Source of the DNA: Roseiarcus sp963775575
Lineage (GTDB): Bacteria > Pseudomonadota > Alphaproteobacteria > Rhizobiales > Beijerinckiaceae
Direction of reading: 5' to 3'
DNA: 64,000 bases
Assembly (NCBI GenBank): GCA_963775575.1
Contig: CAVZJG010000002.1
Span: 2,108,001-2,172,000, forward strand
Positions 31,259 through 43,266 of the stretch are shown here, piece after piece. Numbering within the stretch: position 1 is the first letter of the stretch; each line of letters opens with the position of its first letter. The position numbers and the translations under genes were made by a program. Under the pieces are notes generated by a model that was given only the letters and a program-made list of their open reading frames with translations, did not search any database and was not told the DNA's origin.

Positions 31259-32461
31259 TCAGGCCGCCAGATCGGCGACGATCGAATCGAGCAGCGGCAT
31301 CCCGGTGTGCGTCACCCGAATCCGGCCCCTGCCGTCCTCTTCGACGAAGCCCGCGGCGGCGAGATCGTCGATATGGCGCTGCTGGAGCGGGCGCCCGCTC
31401 AAGGCCTCGAAGCGCGCGCGATCGACGCCTTCGCGCAGGCGCAGGCCCATCAACAGGAATTCATCGCCCTGCTCCTCGGCGGTGAGCGGCGCGTTCTCGA
31501 CCAGCCCGTGGCCTTCGCTCTCGACCTGGGTGAGCCACATCTCGGGATGCTTCTCCGTCGCCTGGGCGCGGCGGCCCTCGGGCGTGACGAGACGGCCGTG
31601 GGCGCCGGGGCCGACCCCGGCGTATTCGCCGTAGCGCCAATAGACGAGATTGTGCCGACTCTCGGCGCCGGGCCGCGCGTGGTTGGAGACTTCGTAAGCG
31701 GGAAGGCCGGCGCCTTCGGCGATCTCCTGGGTCGCGTCGAACAGCGCGCGCGCCAGTTCTTCGTCGGGAATCGTCAGCTTGCCCGCCCGCCACAGCCCCT
31801 CGAAAATCGTCTCCGGTTCGATCGTCAACTGGTAGAGCGAGAGGTGCTCGCCGGCCAGCTTGATCGCCCGGCCCAATTCGGCGCGCCAGGCCTTTTCGTT
31901 CTGGCCCGGCCGCGCGTAGATCAAATCGAAGGAGGTGCGCGGGAAGATCGACGCGGCGATCCTCACCGCCTCGACCGCTTCGGCGACGTCGTGGCGCCGG
32001 CCGAGCGCCTTCAGGTCGGCGTCGTCGAGCGCCTGCACGCCGAGCGACAGGCGGTTGACCCCGGCGGCGCGATAGCCGCGGAAGCGCCCGGCCTCGACGC
32101 TGGTCGGATTGGCCTCCAGCGTGATCTCGGCGTCGGCTTCGACGCTCCAGTTGGCGGCGACCGCGTCGATGACGCTCTGCACCGTCTGCGGCCGCATCAG
32201 CGAGGGCGTGCCGCCGCCGAAGAAGATCGAGCGCACCATCCGCCCGGGGGTCGCCGCGGCGCGATGGGCGAGTTCGGCGCTCAGCGCGGCGACGAAGCGC
32301 TCTTCGTCGATCGGCGTCGCGCGCACGTGGGAGTTGAAATCGCAATACGGGCACTTGGCCAGACAGAACGGCCAATGCACGTAAACGCCAAAGCCCGGAT
32401 CGGCGTCGTCGGGGCGAAGCGGCGCGCCCGCCTCGGGCGGCGCGAAGGTTTCGATCGTCAT
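31259..32461 (-). CDS. hemW: Radical SAM family heme chaperone HemW
   Basis: A 400-residue radical SAM protein that delivers heme rather than oxidising coproporphyrinogen, despite the common CPO-like label. The [4Fe-4S] motif is Cys33-x3-Cys37-x2-Cys40 (FCLAKCPYC), with GGGTPSLM and the HNLVYWRYGEYAGVGPGAHG segment that distinguishes HemW/HemN. There is no long N-terminal extension as in true HemN. I start at MTIETFAPPE; the frame remains open to 32950 as a shadow of the AGE gene. It is the last feature before the hicAB promoter on this strand. The rdgB neighbour common in related bacteria is absent. Confidence 0.9.
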   Translation of the reverse strand: MTIETFAPPEAGAPLRPDDADPGFGVYVHWPFCLAKCPYCDFNSHVRATPIDEERFVAALSAELAHRAAATPGRMVRSIFFGGGTPSLMRPQTVQSVIDAVAANWSVEADAEITLEANPTSVEAGRFRGYRAAGVNRLSLGVQALDDADLKALGRRHDVAEAVEAVRIAASIFPRTSFDLIYARPGQNEKAWRAELGRAIKLAGEHLSLYQLTIEPETIFEGLWRAGKLTIPDEELARALFDATQEIAEGAGLPAYEVSNHARPGAESRHNLVYWRYGEYAGVGPGAHGRLVTPEGRRAQATEKHPEMWLTQVESEGHGLVENAPLTAEEQGDEFLLMGLRLREGVDRARFEALSGRPLQQRHIDDLAAAGFVEEDGRGRIRVTHTGMPLLDSIVADLAA

Positions 32462-32553
32462 CGCCGCTTTATGCCAGCTTGCAGTACGCCGCGCCAGATG
32501 CTTTGCTATGCTTCTTGGAGCCGTCGGCGTCGACGGCCGGAGAACCGCGCGCC

Positions 32554-33801
32554 ATGTCCGAATCCTTCGAGGTGAAATCCGTCTGGCGGCAAACGAGCGG
32601 CCACCGGCGCTGGCTCGCGGCCGAGGCCGACGCCCTCCTCGCCTTCTACGAAGTCGACCTGATCCATCCCGCCGGCGGTTTCGCGACGCTCGACGAAAGC
32701 GGGCGCCCGATAGCCTCCGAGACGGTCCGTCCGCTGCACGAGACGACGCGCATGGCGCATTGCTTCGCCATCGCGCACCTCCTCGGCCGTCCGGGCGCCG
32801 CCGACATCGTCGATCACGGCATGGAGGCGATATGGACGCGCCATCGCGATCGGCGTCACGGCGGCTACTTCTGGTCCTTCGACGACGAGGGGCCGCGCGA
32901 GCGCGACAAGCTCGCCTACGGCCACGCTTTCGTGTTGCTCGCCGCCGCAAGCGCCAAATGCGCCGGCCACCCGCAGGCCGACGCGCTGCTCGCCGACATC
33001 GCCGAGGTCCTCGAGACGCGGTTCTGGGAGCCGAAATACGGCGCCAGCGCCGAAGAATTCGCCGAGGACTGGACCCCGCTCGGCGCCTATCGCGGCCAGA
33101 ACGCCAACATGCATTTGACCGAGGCGTTGATGGCGGCGTTCGAGGCCACGGCCGAGCGCGGCTTTCTCGACAAGGCCGAAAGCATCGCCGATCGCATCTT
33201 GCGGCGAAACGCCGCCGCGGCCGATTGGCGCGTGCCCGAGCATTACGCCGCCGACTGGACGATCGATCGCGAATACAAGGGGTCGGACATGTTTCGTCCC
33301 TATGGCTTCACGCCGGGGCACTCGCTGGAATGGGCGCGTCTGGCGCTGCAGCTCTGGGAGCTCGGCGGGCGCAAGCTGGCGTGGCTGCGCGCGGCGGCGC
33401 GTGGGCTGTTCGCGCGGGCGATCGGCGAGGGCTGGGACGCGTTGCGCGGCGGCTTCTACTACACGCTCGAATGGAGCGGCGCGCCGCGGGTGCGCGACCG
33501 GCTGTGGTGGCCGTGCTGCGAGGGGATCGGCGCGGCGACGTTCCTCGGCGCGCTCGACGGCGAGGCTCTCTACGAGGACTGGTATCGGCGCATCTGGGGC
33601 TTTTGCGCGCGCCATTTTCTCGATCGGCGCCGGGGCGGCTGGCATTGCCAGCTCGACGATTCGCTCACGCCCATCGGGGGCTATTTCGTCGGCAAGCCCG
33701 ACCTCTATCACTCCCTGCAGGCGTGCCTCATCCCGCTCTATCCGACCGACGGCTCGCTGACGCGCGGAATTCTTCGCGCGCCGGGAGGCGGCGGCGCTTG
33801 A
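32554..33801 (+). CDS. AGE-family sugar epimerase/isomerase
   Basis: A 415-residue (alpha/alpha)6-barrel enzyme of the N-acylglucosamine 2-epimerase family. Motifs are RPLHETTRMAHCFAIAHLLG, RHGGYFWSFDDEG, YGHAFVLLAAASA, YRGQNANMHLTEALMAAFEAT, FTPGHSLEWARL and RRGGWHCQLDDSL. The pattern is closer to mannose/YihS-type aldose-ketose isomerases than to RnBP epimerases, so interconversion of a hexose and its ketose is likely; the substrate is not proven. Translation probably starts at MSESFE with GGAG upstream; ATG 32479 gives an unlikely extension. Confidence 0.88.
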   Translation: MSESFEVKSVWRQTSGHRRWLAAEADALLAFYEVDLIHPAGGFATLDESGRPIASETVRPLHETTRMAHCFAIAHLLGRPGAADIVDHGMEAIWTRHRDRRHGGYFWSFDDEGPRERDKLAYGHAFVLLAAASAKCAGHPQADALLADIAEVLETRFWEPKYGASAEEFAEDWTPLGAYRGQNANMHLTEALMAAFEATAERGFLDKAESIADRILRRNAAAADWRVPEHYAADWTIDREYKGSDMFRPYGFTPGHSLEWARLALQLWELGGRKLAWLRAAARGLFARAIGEGWDALRGGFYYTLEWSGAPRVRDRLWWPCCEGIGAATFLGALDGEALYEDWYRRIWGFCARHFLDRRRGGWHCQLDDSLTPIGGYFVGKPDLYHSLQACLIPLYPTDGSLTRGILRAPGGGGA

Positions 33802-33804
33802 GAG

Positions 33805-34794
33805 TCACAGCCCCTCGAACAGCGCCGTCGACAGGTAGCGTTCGGCGAAGTCCGGGATGATGACGACGATCGTCTTGCCGTCGTTTTCCGGCCGGCGGGC
33901 GACGTCGACCGCCGCCGCGACGGCGGCGCCGGCGGAGATGCCGACGGGAATGCCCTCGAGCCGCGCCATCAGCCTCGCGGTGTCGAACGCGGTCTGGTTG
34001 CCGACGGCGACGACTTCGTCGATCAGGCTGCGGTCGAGGATCGGCGGCGCAAAGCCGGCGCCGAGACCCTGAATCTTATGCGGGCGGGGCGCGCCGCCGG
34101 ACAGGACCGCCGAATCCTCGGGCTCGACCGCGACCATCTTGACGCTCGGCTTGCGCGCCTTGAGCACTTGGCCGACGCCGGTGAACGTGCCGCCGGTGCC
34201 GATGCCGGCGACGACAATGTCGACGGCGCCCTGGGTGTCGTTCCAGATTTCTTCGGCGGTGGTGCGGCGATGGATTTCGGGATTGGCGGGGTTCTCGAAC
34301 TGCTGCGGCATGATCGCGCCGGGCGTCGAGGCGACGATTTCGTTGGCCTTGGCGATCGCACCCTTCATGGCGAGCGAGGCGGGCGTCAACACCAGTTCGG
34401 CCCCGAGCAGAGCGAGCATCTTGCGCCGCTCGATCGACATCGATTCGGGCATCACCAGGATGAGTCGGTATCCGCGCGCCGCGGCGACGAACGCCAGCGC
34501 GATCCCGGTGTTTCCCGACGTCGGTTCGACCAGGACGCCGCGGCCCGGCGCGATCCGGCCCTGCGCTTCCAGCGCGTCGATCATCGCAACGCCGATGCGG
34601 TCCTTGACGCTCGCAATCGGATTGAAGAATTCGAGCTTGGCCAGCAGGTTGGCGCGCACGCCTTTTTCCTTGGCGAGGCGATCGAGGCGCACCAGCGGGG
34701 TGTCGCCGATCGTTTCGGTGATCGATGCGTAGACTCGCCCTCGGCCGCGCGGGCGCGAATCGCCGTGCTTCGGGTCCTTACCGGTTCCAGCCAT
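33805..34794 (-). CDS. cysK: Cysteine synthase A
   Basis: Makes cysteine from O-acetylserine and sulfide with PLP. Lys64 in NPIASVKDRIG binds the cofactor and TSGNTGIAL near residue 92 binds the substrate carboxylate; GIGTGGTFTGVGQ binds the PLP phosphate. I start at ATG 34794 because GGAGG lies 9 bases upstream; ATG 34824 adds ten residues. Length 329. The gene follows an Rrf2 regulator and lies behind a perfect inverted repeat, so sulfur- or redox-responsive control is likely. Confidence 0.96.
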   Translation of the reverse strand: MAGTGKDPKHGDSRPRGRGRVYASITETIGDTPLVRLDRLAKEKGVRANLLAKLEFFNPIASVKDRIGVAMIDALEAQGRIAPGRGVLVEPTSGNTGIALAFVAAARGYRLILVMPESMSIERRKMLALLGAELVLTPASLAMKGAIAKANEIVASTPGAIMPQQFENPANPEIHRRTTAEEIWNDTQGAVDIVVAGIGTGGTFTGVGQVLKARKPSVKMVAVEPEDSAVLSGGAPRPHKIQGLGAGFAPPILDRSLIDEVVAVGNQTAFDTARLMARLEGIPVGISAGAAVAAAVDVARRPENDGKTIVVIIPDFAERYLSTALFEGL

Positions 34795-34864
34795 GAATCT
34801 CAGCCTCCGAGCCGCCGCCGCCAAGTGCAGCGCGCTCCTTCCCTAAGTTAGACCTTTTGACGGC

Positions 34865-34890
34865 TATATCATATGAAATGCTATGATATA
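34865..34890 (-). promoter_or_regulatory. Perfect inverted repeat operator upstream of cysK
   Basis: TATATCATA (34865-34873) and TATGATATA (34882-34890) are exact reverse complements separated by 8 bases. It stands 71 bases before the cysK start and 5 bases after the rrf2 stop, in unusually AT-rich DNA for this genome. Its position makes it the obvious binding site of the adjacent Rrf2 protein. Confidence 0.75.
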
Positions 34891-34895
34891 CGAAC

Positions 34896-35348
34896 TCAAA
34901 TCGTAAAATCGCCGTCGGCTTTCTCCTCCGCCAGGATGTGCGCCTTCTCAGCGTCCTCGCAGAGCTGCTCGACGGTGATGGCGTCCAGATTGGCCAGGAA
35001 CGACTCGCCAGCCTTGCGCACGCTCGGTTCGACGACCTTCTCCAACAGCTTGGATCGCGATCCGATCTCGTCGGGATCGGCGGTGCTCAGGCGGATCGAG
35101 GTGCGCACGATTTCGCCGACGGAAATCCGGCGCCGCTCGCGCGCCAGTTCATAGCCGCCGCGCGGTCCGCGCACGCCCTTGAGGATCTTGGCGTGAACAA
35201 GGGCCTGCAACAGGGTCTCCAAGTGGCGAGGCGGCAATTTGTGCCGCGAGGCGAGCGCCTTGGCCGCGACCGGCGAGGGCCGCGAATGCAAGGCGATGTC
35301 GACAACGGCGGCGATGGCGAGCAGGCTGCGTCGCGACAGTAGGTTCAT
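34896..35348 (-). CDS. Rrf2-family transcriptional regulator (cysteine-poor, CymR-like)
   Basis: A 150-residue winged-helix regulator beginning MNLLSRRSLLAIAAVVDIALHS, with the Rrf2 recognition region KALASRHKLPPRHLETLLQALVHAKILKGVRGPRGGYELAR. The three cysteines that bind an Fe-S cluster in IscR and RirA are missing; only one Cys (EQLCEDAE, near the C-terminus) is present. That pattern resembles CymR-type regulators, which control cysteine metabolism by pairing with CysK. It begins one base after the dut stop and is followed by cysK, so it belongs to the coaBC-dut-rrf2-(cysK) unit. Confidence 0.9.
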   Translation of the reverse strand: MNLLSRRSLLAIAAVVDIALHSRPSPVAAKALASRHKLPPRHLETLLQALVHAKILKGVRGPRGGYELARERRRISVGEIVRTSIRLSTADPDEIGSRSKLLEKVVEPSVRKAGESFLANLDAITVEQLCEDAEKAHILAEEKADGDFTI

Positions 35349-35349
35349 T

Positions 35350-35814
35350 TCACTTCTCCTCGTCAGAGCGCTCGGTCGAACCAAAACCTCTCGGACCGCG
35401 CTCGCTCACTGTGAGCCGCTCGCTTTTAATGAAAGCGACGCGCTCGACGGAACAGACGACGAGCTGCGCGATTCGCGCGCCTCGCCGGACGGAAAAGGGA
35501 CTTTGCCCAAAATTGACGAGTATGACGCCGATTTCGCCGCGGTAGTCCGCGTCGATCGTGCCGGGGCTGTTGAGAACGGTCACTCCCTCCTTCAACGCTA
35601 GCCCGGAACGAGGCCGAACCTGCGCTTCGTACCCCCTCGGCAATTCGATCGCCAAACCCGTCGGGATCAAAGCCCGCTCGCCGGGATTCAGGATCACGTC
35701 CCGCCCTTCTGGAAGGGCCGCCACGAGATCCATCCCCGCCGCATCATCGCTCTGATAACGGGGCAATTGCAAGTCTTGCGCATGTGGAAATCGCCGAAAG
35801 GAAACACTTATCAT
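35350..35814 (-). CDS. dut: dUTP diphosphatase
   Basis: Hydrolyses dUTP to dUMP, keeping uracil out of DNA. The 154-residue trimeric enzyme shows all five motifs: DDAAGMDLVA, VRPRSGLALKEGV, LNSPGTIDADYRGEIGVI, RIAQLVV and the C-terminal RGPRGFGSTER arm. ATG 35814 overlaps the coaBC stop by 4 bases, as often seen for this pair in alphaproteobacteria. Confidence 0.97.
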   Translation of the reverse strand: MISVSFRRFPHAQDLQLPRYQSDDAAGMDLVAALPEGRDVILNPGERALIPTGLAIELPRGYEAQVRPRSGLALKEGVTVLNSPGTIDADYRGEIGVILVNFGQSPFSVRRGARIAQLVVCSVERVAFIKSERLTVSERGPRGFGSTERSDEEK

Positions 35815-37070
35815 TTCTGGCCTTTCATCGTGCGGGCGATGAGTTCGATCAACCCGCGCGCGACTTCCTGCTTGCTCATGCGCGGCCAAGGCTCGGCGCC
35901 CGCGGCGCTGACGATGGTGACCTGATTGTCGAGGCCGCCGAAAGTCCCCTCGTTCTCGGCGACGCTGTTGGCGACGATCAGATCGCAGCCCTTGCGCTTG
36001 AGCTTGTCGCGCGCGTTCTCGACGACGCGCTCGGTTTCCGCGGCGAATCCGATCACCAGCGCCGGGCGCCCGGTCCGCCGCGTCGCGACGTCCGCGAGGA
36101 TGTCCGGGTTTTCGACCAGCGACAGGACGGGCGCGCCGGCGGCGCCCTTTTTCAGCTTTTGGGCGCCGACGGCCTCGACGCGCCAATCGCCGACCGCCGC
36201 GGCGGCGATGAAAACGTCGGCGGGCAAGGCGGCCAACGCGGCGGCGTGCATCTGCCGCGCCGTCTCGACGTGGACGACCTCGACGCCGGCGGGATCGGCC
36301 AGACCGACCGGGCCGCTGATCAACGTCGCCCGCGCGCCGGCGGCGCCGGCCGCCTCGGCGATCGCGTGGCCCTGGAGCCCCGAAGAGCGATTGCCGAGGA
36401 AGCGAACCGGATCGATCGGCTCGTAGGTCGGGCCGGAGGTCACGACGACGCGCAGCCCTGCGAGCGCGCCCTCGGGGCGCGCGCCGACGCCGGGGGGCAG
36501 GGGGATCGCGGTCGGCGCTTCGAGCGCGCGTTCGATCGCCGCGACGATCGCCAGCGGTTCGGCCATGCGGCCCGGCCCGAATTCGCCGCACGCCATCTCG
36601 CCCTCGTCCGGGCCGACGAACGCCACTCCGTCGGCGCGCAGCGTCGCGACGTTGCGCCGGGTCGCCGGATGCAGCCACATGCGGAGGTTCATCGCCGGCG
36701 CGGCGAGCACGCGCTTGTCGGTGGCCAGAAGCGTGGTCGAGGCGAGATCGTTGGCGAGGCCGTGCGCCATCCGCGCCAGCAGGTCCGCGGTCGCCGGCGC
36801 GACCACGACGAGATCGGCCTCGCGCGACAATTCGATGTGGCCCATCTCGGCTTCGTCGATCAGACTGAATTGATCGAAGCGAACCGCGTGGCCGCTGAGC
36901 GCGGCGAACGACAGAGGCGCAATGAACTGCTTGGCCGCCTCGGTCATGACGACGCGCGTGACGACGCCGCGCTCGCGCAGCCGGCGGATCAGTTCGAGCG
37001 ACTTATAGGCGGCGACGCCGCCTCCGACGATCAGCAGAATGCGGGCGTTCGACAGAGGTCTCGCGGTCAT
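35811..37070 (-). CDS. coaBC: Bifunctional phosphopantothenoylcysteine decarboxylase/synthase
   Basis: Performs two steps of coenzyme A synthesis: joining cysteine to 4'-phosphopantothenate and decarboxylating the product. The N-terminal flavoprotein domain has GGGVAAYKSLELIRRL and PAMNLRMW; the C-terminal synthase domain starts around LAGLRVVVTSGPTYEPIDPVRF and includes NRSSGLQGHAIAEAA. The 419-residue length is normal. dut, rrf2 and cysK follow on the same strand, giving cysteine use and synthesis in one neighbourhood. Confidence 0.97.
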   Translation of the reverse strand: MTARPLSNARILLIVGGGVAAYKSLELIRRLRERGVVTRVVMTEAAKQFIAPLSFAALSGHAVRFDQFSLIDEAEMGHIELSREADLVVVAPATADLLARMAHGLANDLASTTLLATDKRVLAAPAMNLRMWLHPATRRNVATLRADGVAFVGPDEGEMACGEFGPGRMAEPLAIVAAIERALEAPTAIPLPPGVGARPEGALAGLRVVVTSGPTYEPIDPVRFLGNRSSGLQGHAIAEAAGAAGARATLISGPVGLADPAGVEVVHVETARQMHAAALAALPADVFIAAAAVGDWRVEAVGAQKLKKGAAGAPVLSLVENPDILADVATRRTGRPALVIGFAAETERVVENARDKLKRKGCDLIVANSVAENEGTFGGLDNQVTIVSAAGAEPWPRMSKQEVARGLIELIARTMKGQK

Positions 37071-37224
37071 GATCGCTCACCTTGCGACGGCGTCGAGCGC
37101 CGACTCCTCCCTTGGCCTCGCTCGCGCCGAACGCGCGACCATAGGGTCGAAAACGCCGGTTCTGCAACGTCCCAGCGGCGGGTCAGCGGGCGAATCGGCG
37201 CCAACTTCGTTTCATACCGTCGGT

Positions 37225-38775
37225 TCATCGCCAGTGAAACGCGATCCAGGCCAGCGCCGCCGCGATGATCCACAGCGCCGGCCTGACCGTCGCGGGCCAT
37301 CGCCCGCGGCCGGGCTCGCTCGGCGCTTCGGCGGGCGTCGCCTCGGCTTCGCGCTCGATGAGGCGGGAGAGACGCTCCAGGCGAGGCGGCGCGTCGGCGG
37401 CGAGCCTGACGAGTTGCGAAACGCTGCGGCTGAGGTCCTCGATCCGGCCGCGCGGCCCGAGGTTCTCGGCGATCCAGCCGCCGACGACCGGTTCCGCCGT
37501 CGCCCACATGTCGAGATGCGGGTCGAGCTTGCGCGCGACGCCTTCGACCACGACCATCGTCTTTTGCAGCAGGACGAGTTCGATGCGCGTCTTCATCTCG
37601 AACAGCGCGGTGATCTCGAACAGCAGCGTCAGCAGTTTGGCCATCGAGATCTGGTCGGCGGTGCGCGCATGGATGGGCTCGCCGACCGCGCGGATCGCCT
37701 GCGCGAAGTCCTCGACGCGGTAGGTCGAGGGCACGTAGCCCGCCTCGAAATGCACCTCGGCGACGCGAAGATAATCGCGCCGGATGAAGCCGTAGAGAAT
37801 CTCGGCGAGGAACCGGCGTTCCCTGCGGCCGAGGCGGCCCATGATGCCGAAATCGACGGCGACGATGCGCCCGCTCTCGTCGACGAAGAAATTGCCCTGG
37901 TGCATGTCGGCGTGAAAGAAGCCGTCGTGCAGCGCGTGGCGCAGAAAGGACTGGATCAGCGTTCGCCCCAATTTGGGCGCGTCGTAGCCGAGTTCCGCCA
38001 GGCGCGCCGGGTCGCTGAGCGGCGTCCCGTCGATCCATTCCATGGTCAGCACTTCGCGCGTCGTGCGGTCCCAATCGACTTTCGGGGCGCGCAACTCCGG
38101 GTCGCGGATCAGGTTTTCCGCGAATTCGGACGCCGCCGCCGCTTCGAGGCGAAAGTCCATCTCCATGCGCACGCTGCGCGCCAGCTCGTCGACGACCTCC
38201 ACCGGGCGCAGCCGACGCAGGCTCGGCGCGAGGCGCTCGACCATACGGGCGGCGAAGAACATGTCGGAGAGATCGCGCGCGAAGCGCCGCTCGACGCCGG
38301 GCCGCAACAGTTTGACCGCGACGTCGCGATCGCCCTCGCGCGTTCGCACGCGCGCGCGATGCACCTGCGCGATCGAAGCGGCGGCGACCGCCTCGCCGAA
38401 TTCGACGAACACGGTCTCGATTTTTGCCCCGAAGGACGCCTCGACGCTGGCCGCCGCGACGTCGCGCTCGGCCGGCGCCATGCGATCCTGCAGCTTTTGC
38501 AGCTCCATCGCCGCCGTGGGGCCGACGATGTCGGGGCGCGTGGCGAGAAACTGGCCGAGCTTGACATAGGAAGGGCCGAGCCGATCGATCGCGGCGGCGA
38601 GACCGTCGAGGCCGCCGGCGCCGCGCCGCGCCAAGAGATTGGCGAGGGCCAGCAGCGCTCTGGCGAGCGGCGGCAGCGCCGCCGGATCGACGCTGAGGAA
38701 GGCGCCTTCGCGCGCCAGCACGAAGCCGGCGCGCGCCAGGCGCGAAACGTGTCCGATGGCGGCGAGAATCGACAC
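37225..38775 (-). CDS. ubiB: UbiB-type ubiquinone biosynthesis ATPase/kinase
   Basis: A 516-residue atypical protein-kinase-like protein needed for ubiquinone synthesis. KLGQFLATRPDIVGP is the KxGQ-type N-terminal signature, followed by the Ala-rich loop AVAAASIAQVHRA, VKLLRPGV, and the catalytic HADMHQGNFFVDESG and VAVDFGIMG. Two C-terminal hydrophobic stretches anchor it in the membrane. GTG 38775 starts 2 bases after the ubiE stop. The longer frame to 39390 is a shadow of ubiE. Confidence 0.92.
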   Translation of the reverse strand: MSILAAIGHVSRLARAGFVLAREGAFLSVDPAALPPLARALLALANLLARRGAGGLDGLAAAIDRLGPSYVKLGQFLATRPDIVGPTAAMELQKLQDRMAPAERDVAAASVEASFGAKIETVFVEFGEAVAAASIAQVHRARVRTREGDRDVAVKLLRPGVERRFARDLSDMFFAARMVERLAPSLRRLRPVEVVDELARSVRMEMDFRLEAAAASEFAENLIRDPELRAPKVDWDRTTREVLTMEWIDGTPLSDPARLAELGYDAPKLGRTLIQSFLRHALHDGFFHADMHQGNFFVDESGRIVAVDFGIMGRLGRRERRFLAEILYGFIRRDYLRVAEVHFEAGYVPSTYRVEDFAQAIRAVGEPIHARTADQISMAKLLTLLFEITALFEMKTRIELVLLQKTMVVVEGVARKLDPHLDMWATAEPVVGGWIAENLGPRGRIEDLSRSVSQLVRLAADAPPRLERLSRLIEREAEATPAEAPSEPGRGRWPATVRPALWIIAAALAWIAFHWR

Positions 38776-38777
38776 GT

Positions 38778-39536
38778 TCAGAGCTTCCAGCCCGAGTGGA
38801 TGGCGACGATCCCGGCGGTCAGCCGGGTGAAGGCGACGCGCGCAAACCCGGCTTCGCCGACCATGTCGGCGAAGCGCTCGGGCGGCGGGAATTTGCGGAT
38901 CGATTCGACGAGATAGCGATACGCCGGGCCGTCGCCGGTCACGATCTTGCCGAGCGCCGGGATCGCCGCGTCGGAATAGGCCGCGTAGATCGAATCGAGA
39001 ACGGGCAAGTCGACGCGCGAGAATTCGAGGCACAAGAAGCGTCCGCCGCGCTTGAGGACGCGATAGGCCTCGGCGAGGGCGCGCTCGATGCGCGGGACGT
39101 TGCGGATGCCGAAGGCGATGGTGTAGGCGTCGAACGCCGCGTCGGGCAGCGGCAGCGCTTCGGCGTTGCCCTCGATGAACCGGACCCGCGCGCCTTCCCT
39201 TCGTTTCTTTGCCCGCTCGGCGCCGACGCGCAGCATGTCCGGGTTGACGTCGACCACGGTCACCTCGGTTGCGTCGCCGCCCGCCGCCGCGACGCGGAAC
39301 GCGACGTCGCCGGTGCCGCCGGCGACGTCGAGATGCCGGAACGGGCGATGGCGCGGCGGGCGCAGCTTGGCGACGAGAGCGTCCTTCCACAGGCGATGCA
39401 GGCCGAACGACATCAGGTCGTTCATCAGATCATAGCGGTCGGCGACCTTGTGAAACACGTCGTCGACGAGACCCTGCTTGTCGTCGAGGCGAACCGTTCG
39501 TTCGCCGAAATGCGTGTCGGGGCCGGCGGTCGACAT
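38778..39536 (-). CDS. ubiE: Ubiquinone/menaquinone C-methyltransferase
   Basis: A 252-residue SAM-dependent C-methyltransferase of quinone biosynthesis. It opens with VDDVFHKVADRYDLMNDLMSFG, the UbiE N-terminal motif, followed by LDVAGGTGDVAFRV (SAM), GNAEALPLPDAAFDAYTIAFGIRN and the C-terminal region with RYLVESIRKFPPPE. The start MSTAGPDTHFGERTV is preferred over ATG 39725. ubiB follows directly, a common alphaproteobacterial pair. Confidence 0.96.
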   Translation of the reverse strand: MSTAGPDTHFGERTVRLDDKQGLVDDVFHKVADRYDLMNDLMSFGLHRLWKDALVAKLRPPRHRPFRHLDVAGGTGDVAFRVAAAGGDATEVTVVDVNPDMLRVGAERAKKRREGARVRFIEGNAEALPLPDAAFDAYTIAFGIRNVPRIERALAEAYRVLKRGGRFLCLEFSRVDLPVLDSIYAAYSDAAIPALGKIVTGDGPAYRYLVESIRKFPPPERFADMVGEAGFARVAFTRLTAGIVAIHSGWKL

Positions 39537-39801
39537 CGAGCGTCTCCGAAAAACGCGCGCACCATATCCCGGCCGAGCGCGGCAAGCCAAATGGGGCGGC
39601 GAGGCGGGGCGGGAGATCGGCCTTCGCGCGCCGCGGTTCTCGGTCGACGCGTCGCCGCCGTGGCCGCACGACGAGGGCCGGTCGCAGGGCCGGCGCGATT
39701 GGCGCGATCGAACCGGGGGCGCCATCCTTCGAACGCGATGGGCCGATCCGCCTCGACCAACGCGACGCCGACTTCGCCGTCGAGATCGCCGCGCCTGCCC
39801 T

Positions 39802-42513
<2,712 letters not shown>

Positions 42514-42565
42514 GGGCGGCGTCTCCGAGAAAATGCGGGGCAGGGGAAGGGGCGCGCCGGGTTAT

Positions 42566-42594
42566 AGATAAATTGGCGCCGGCGGGCTAGACAA
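42566..42594 (-). promoter_or_regulatory. Putative acnA promoter
   Basis: On the minus strand TTGTCT (42594-42589) and TTATCT (42571-42566) are 17 bases apart, leaving a leader of about 45 bases before the acnA start. It lies in the divergent space shared with ccmA. Confidence 0.42.
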
Positions 42595-42642
42595 ACTATC
42601 GTCGGGCGGCGCTGAAAAGCGCGCGCCGACGAAGGAAAAGCC

Positions 42643-43266
42643 ATGCGCCTCCGCGCCCAAGACATCGCCATCGAACGCGGCGGGCGCTCGATTCTCGCCG
42701 GTCTCTCCTTCGAGGCGCGCGCCGGCGCGGCGCTGATCGTCGTCGGGCCGAACGGGGCGGGCAAGTCGAGCCTGTTGCGCGCCATCGCCGGCCTGCTGCC
42801 GCTCGCCGCCGGCGCCTTCGCCCTCGAGGGCGGGGCGAGCGAGGCGAGCATCGGCGAGCAGGCGCATTGCCTCGGCCACGCCGACGCGCTGAAGGGCGCG
42901 CTGACGGCGGACGAAAACCTGGCGTTCTGGGCCGGCGCGCTGGGCGGCGACGCCTCGAGCGGCGCCGGACGCGGCGCGCTCACGCGCCTCGGCCTCGCCC
43001 ATGTCGCGGATTTTCCGGTGCGCGCGCTTTCGGCGGGACAGCAGCGCCGCGTCGCGCTGGCGAGGCTGCTGGTCGCGCCGCGCCCGCTCTGGCTGCTCGA
43101 CGAGCCGACCAGCGCGCTCGACGCGGCGGCGCAAAGCCTGTTCCTCGCGATCATGCGCGAACACTTGGCCGCCGGCGGCCTCATCGTCGCGGCGACCCAC
43201 GCGCCGCTCGGCCTCGACGGCGCGACGACGCTGGCGCTCGGCGACGGCGTGAGGATCGCGGCGTGA
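42643..43266 (+). CDS. ccmA: Cytochrome c maturation ATP-binding protein CcmA
   Basis: The ATPase of the CcmABCD heme-handling complex for c-type cytochromes. Walker A GPNGAGKSSLLR is near residue 36, signature LSAGQQRRVALARLLV near 128 and Walker B LWLLDEPTSALD follows. The 207-residue length is right. ccmB overlaps its stop (GTGA). Confidence 0.95.
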   Translation: MRLRAQDIAIERGGRSILAGLSFEARAGAALIVVGPNGAGKSSLLRAIAGLLPLAAGAFALEGGASEASIGEQAHCLGHADALKGALTADENLAFWAGALGGDASSGAGRGALTRLGLAHVADFPVRALSAGQQRRVALARLLVAPRPLWLLDEPTSALDAAAQSLFLAIMREHLAAGGLIVAATHAPLGLDGATTLALGDGVRIAA

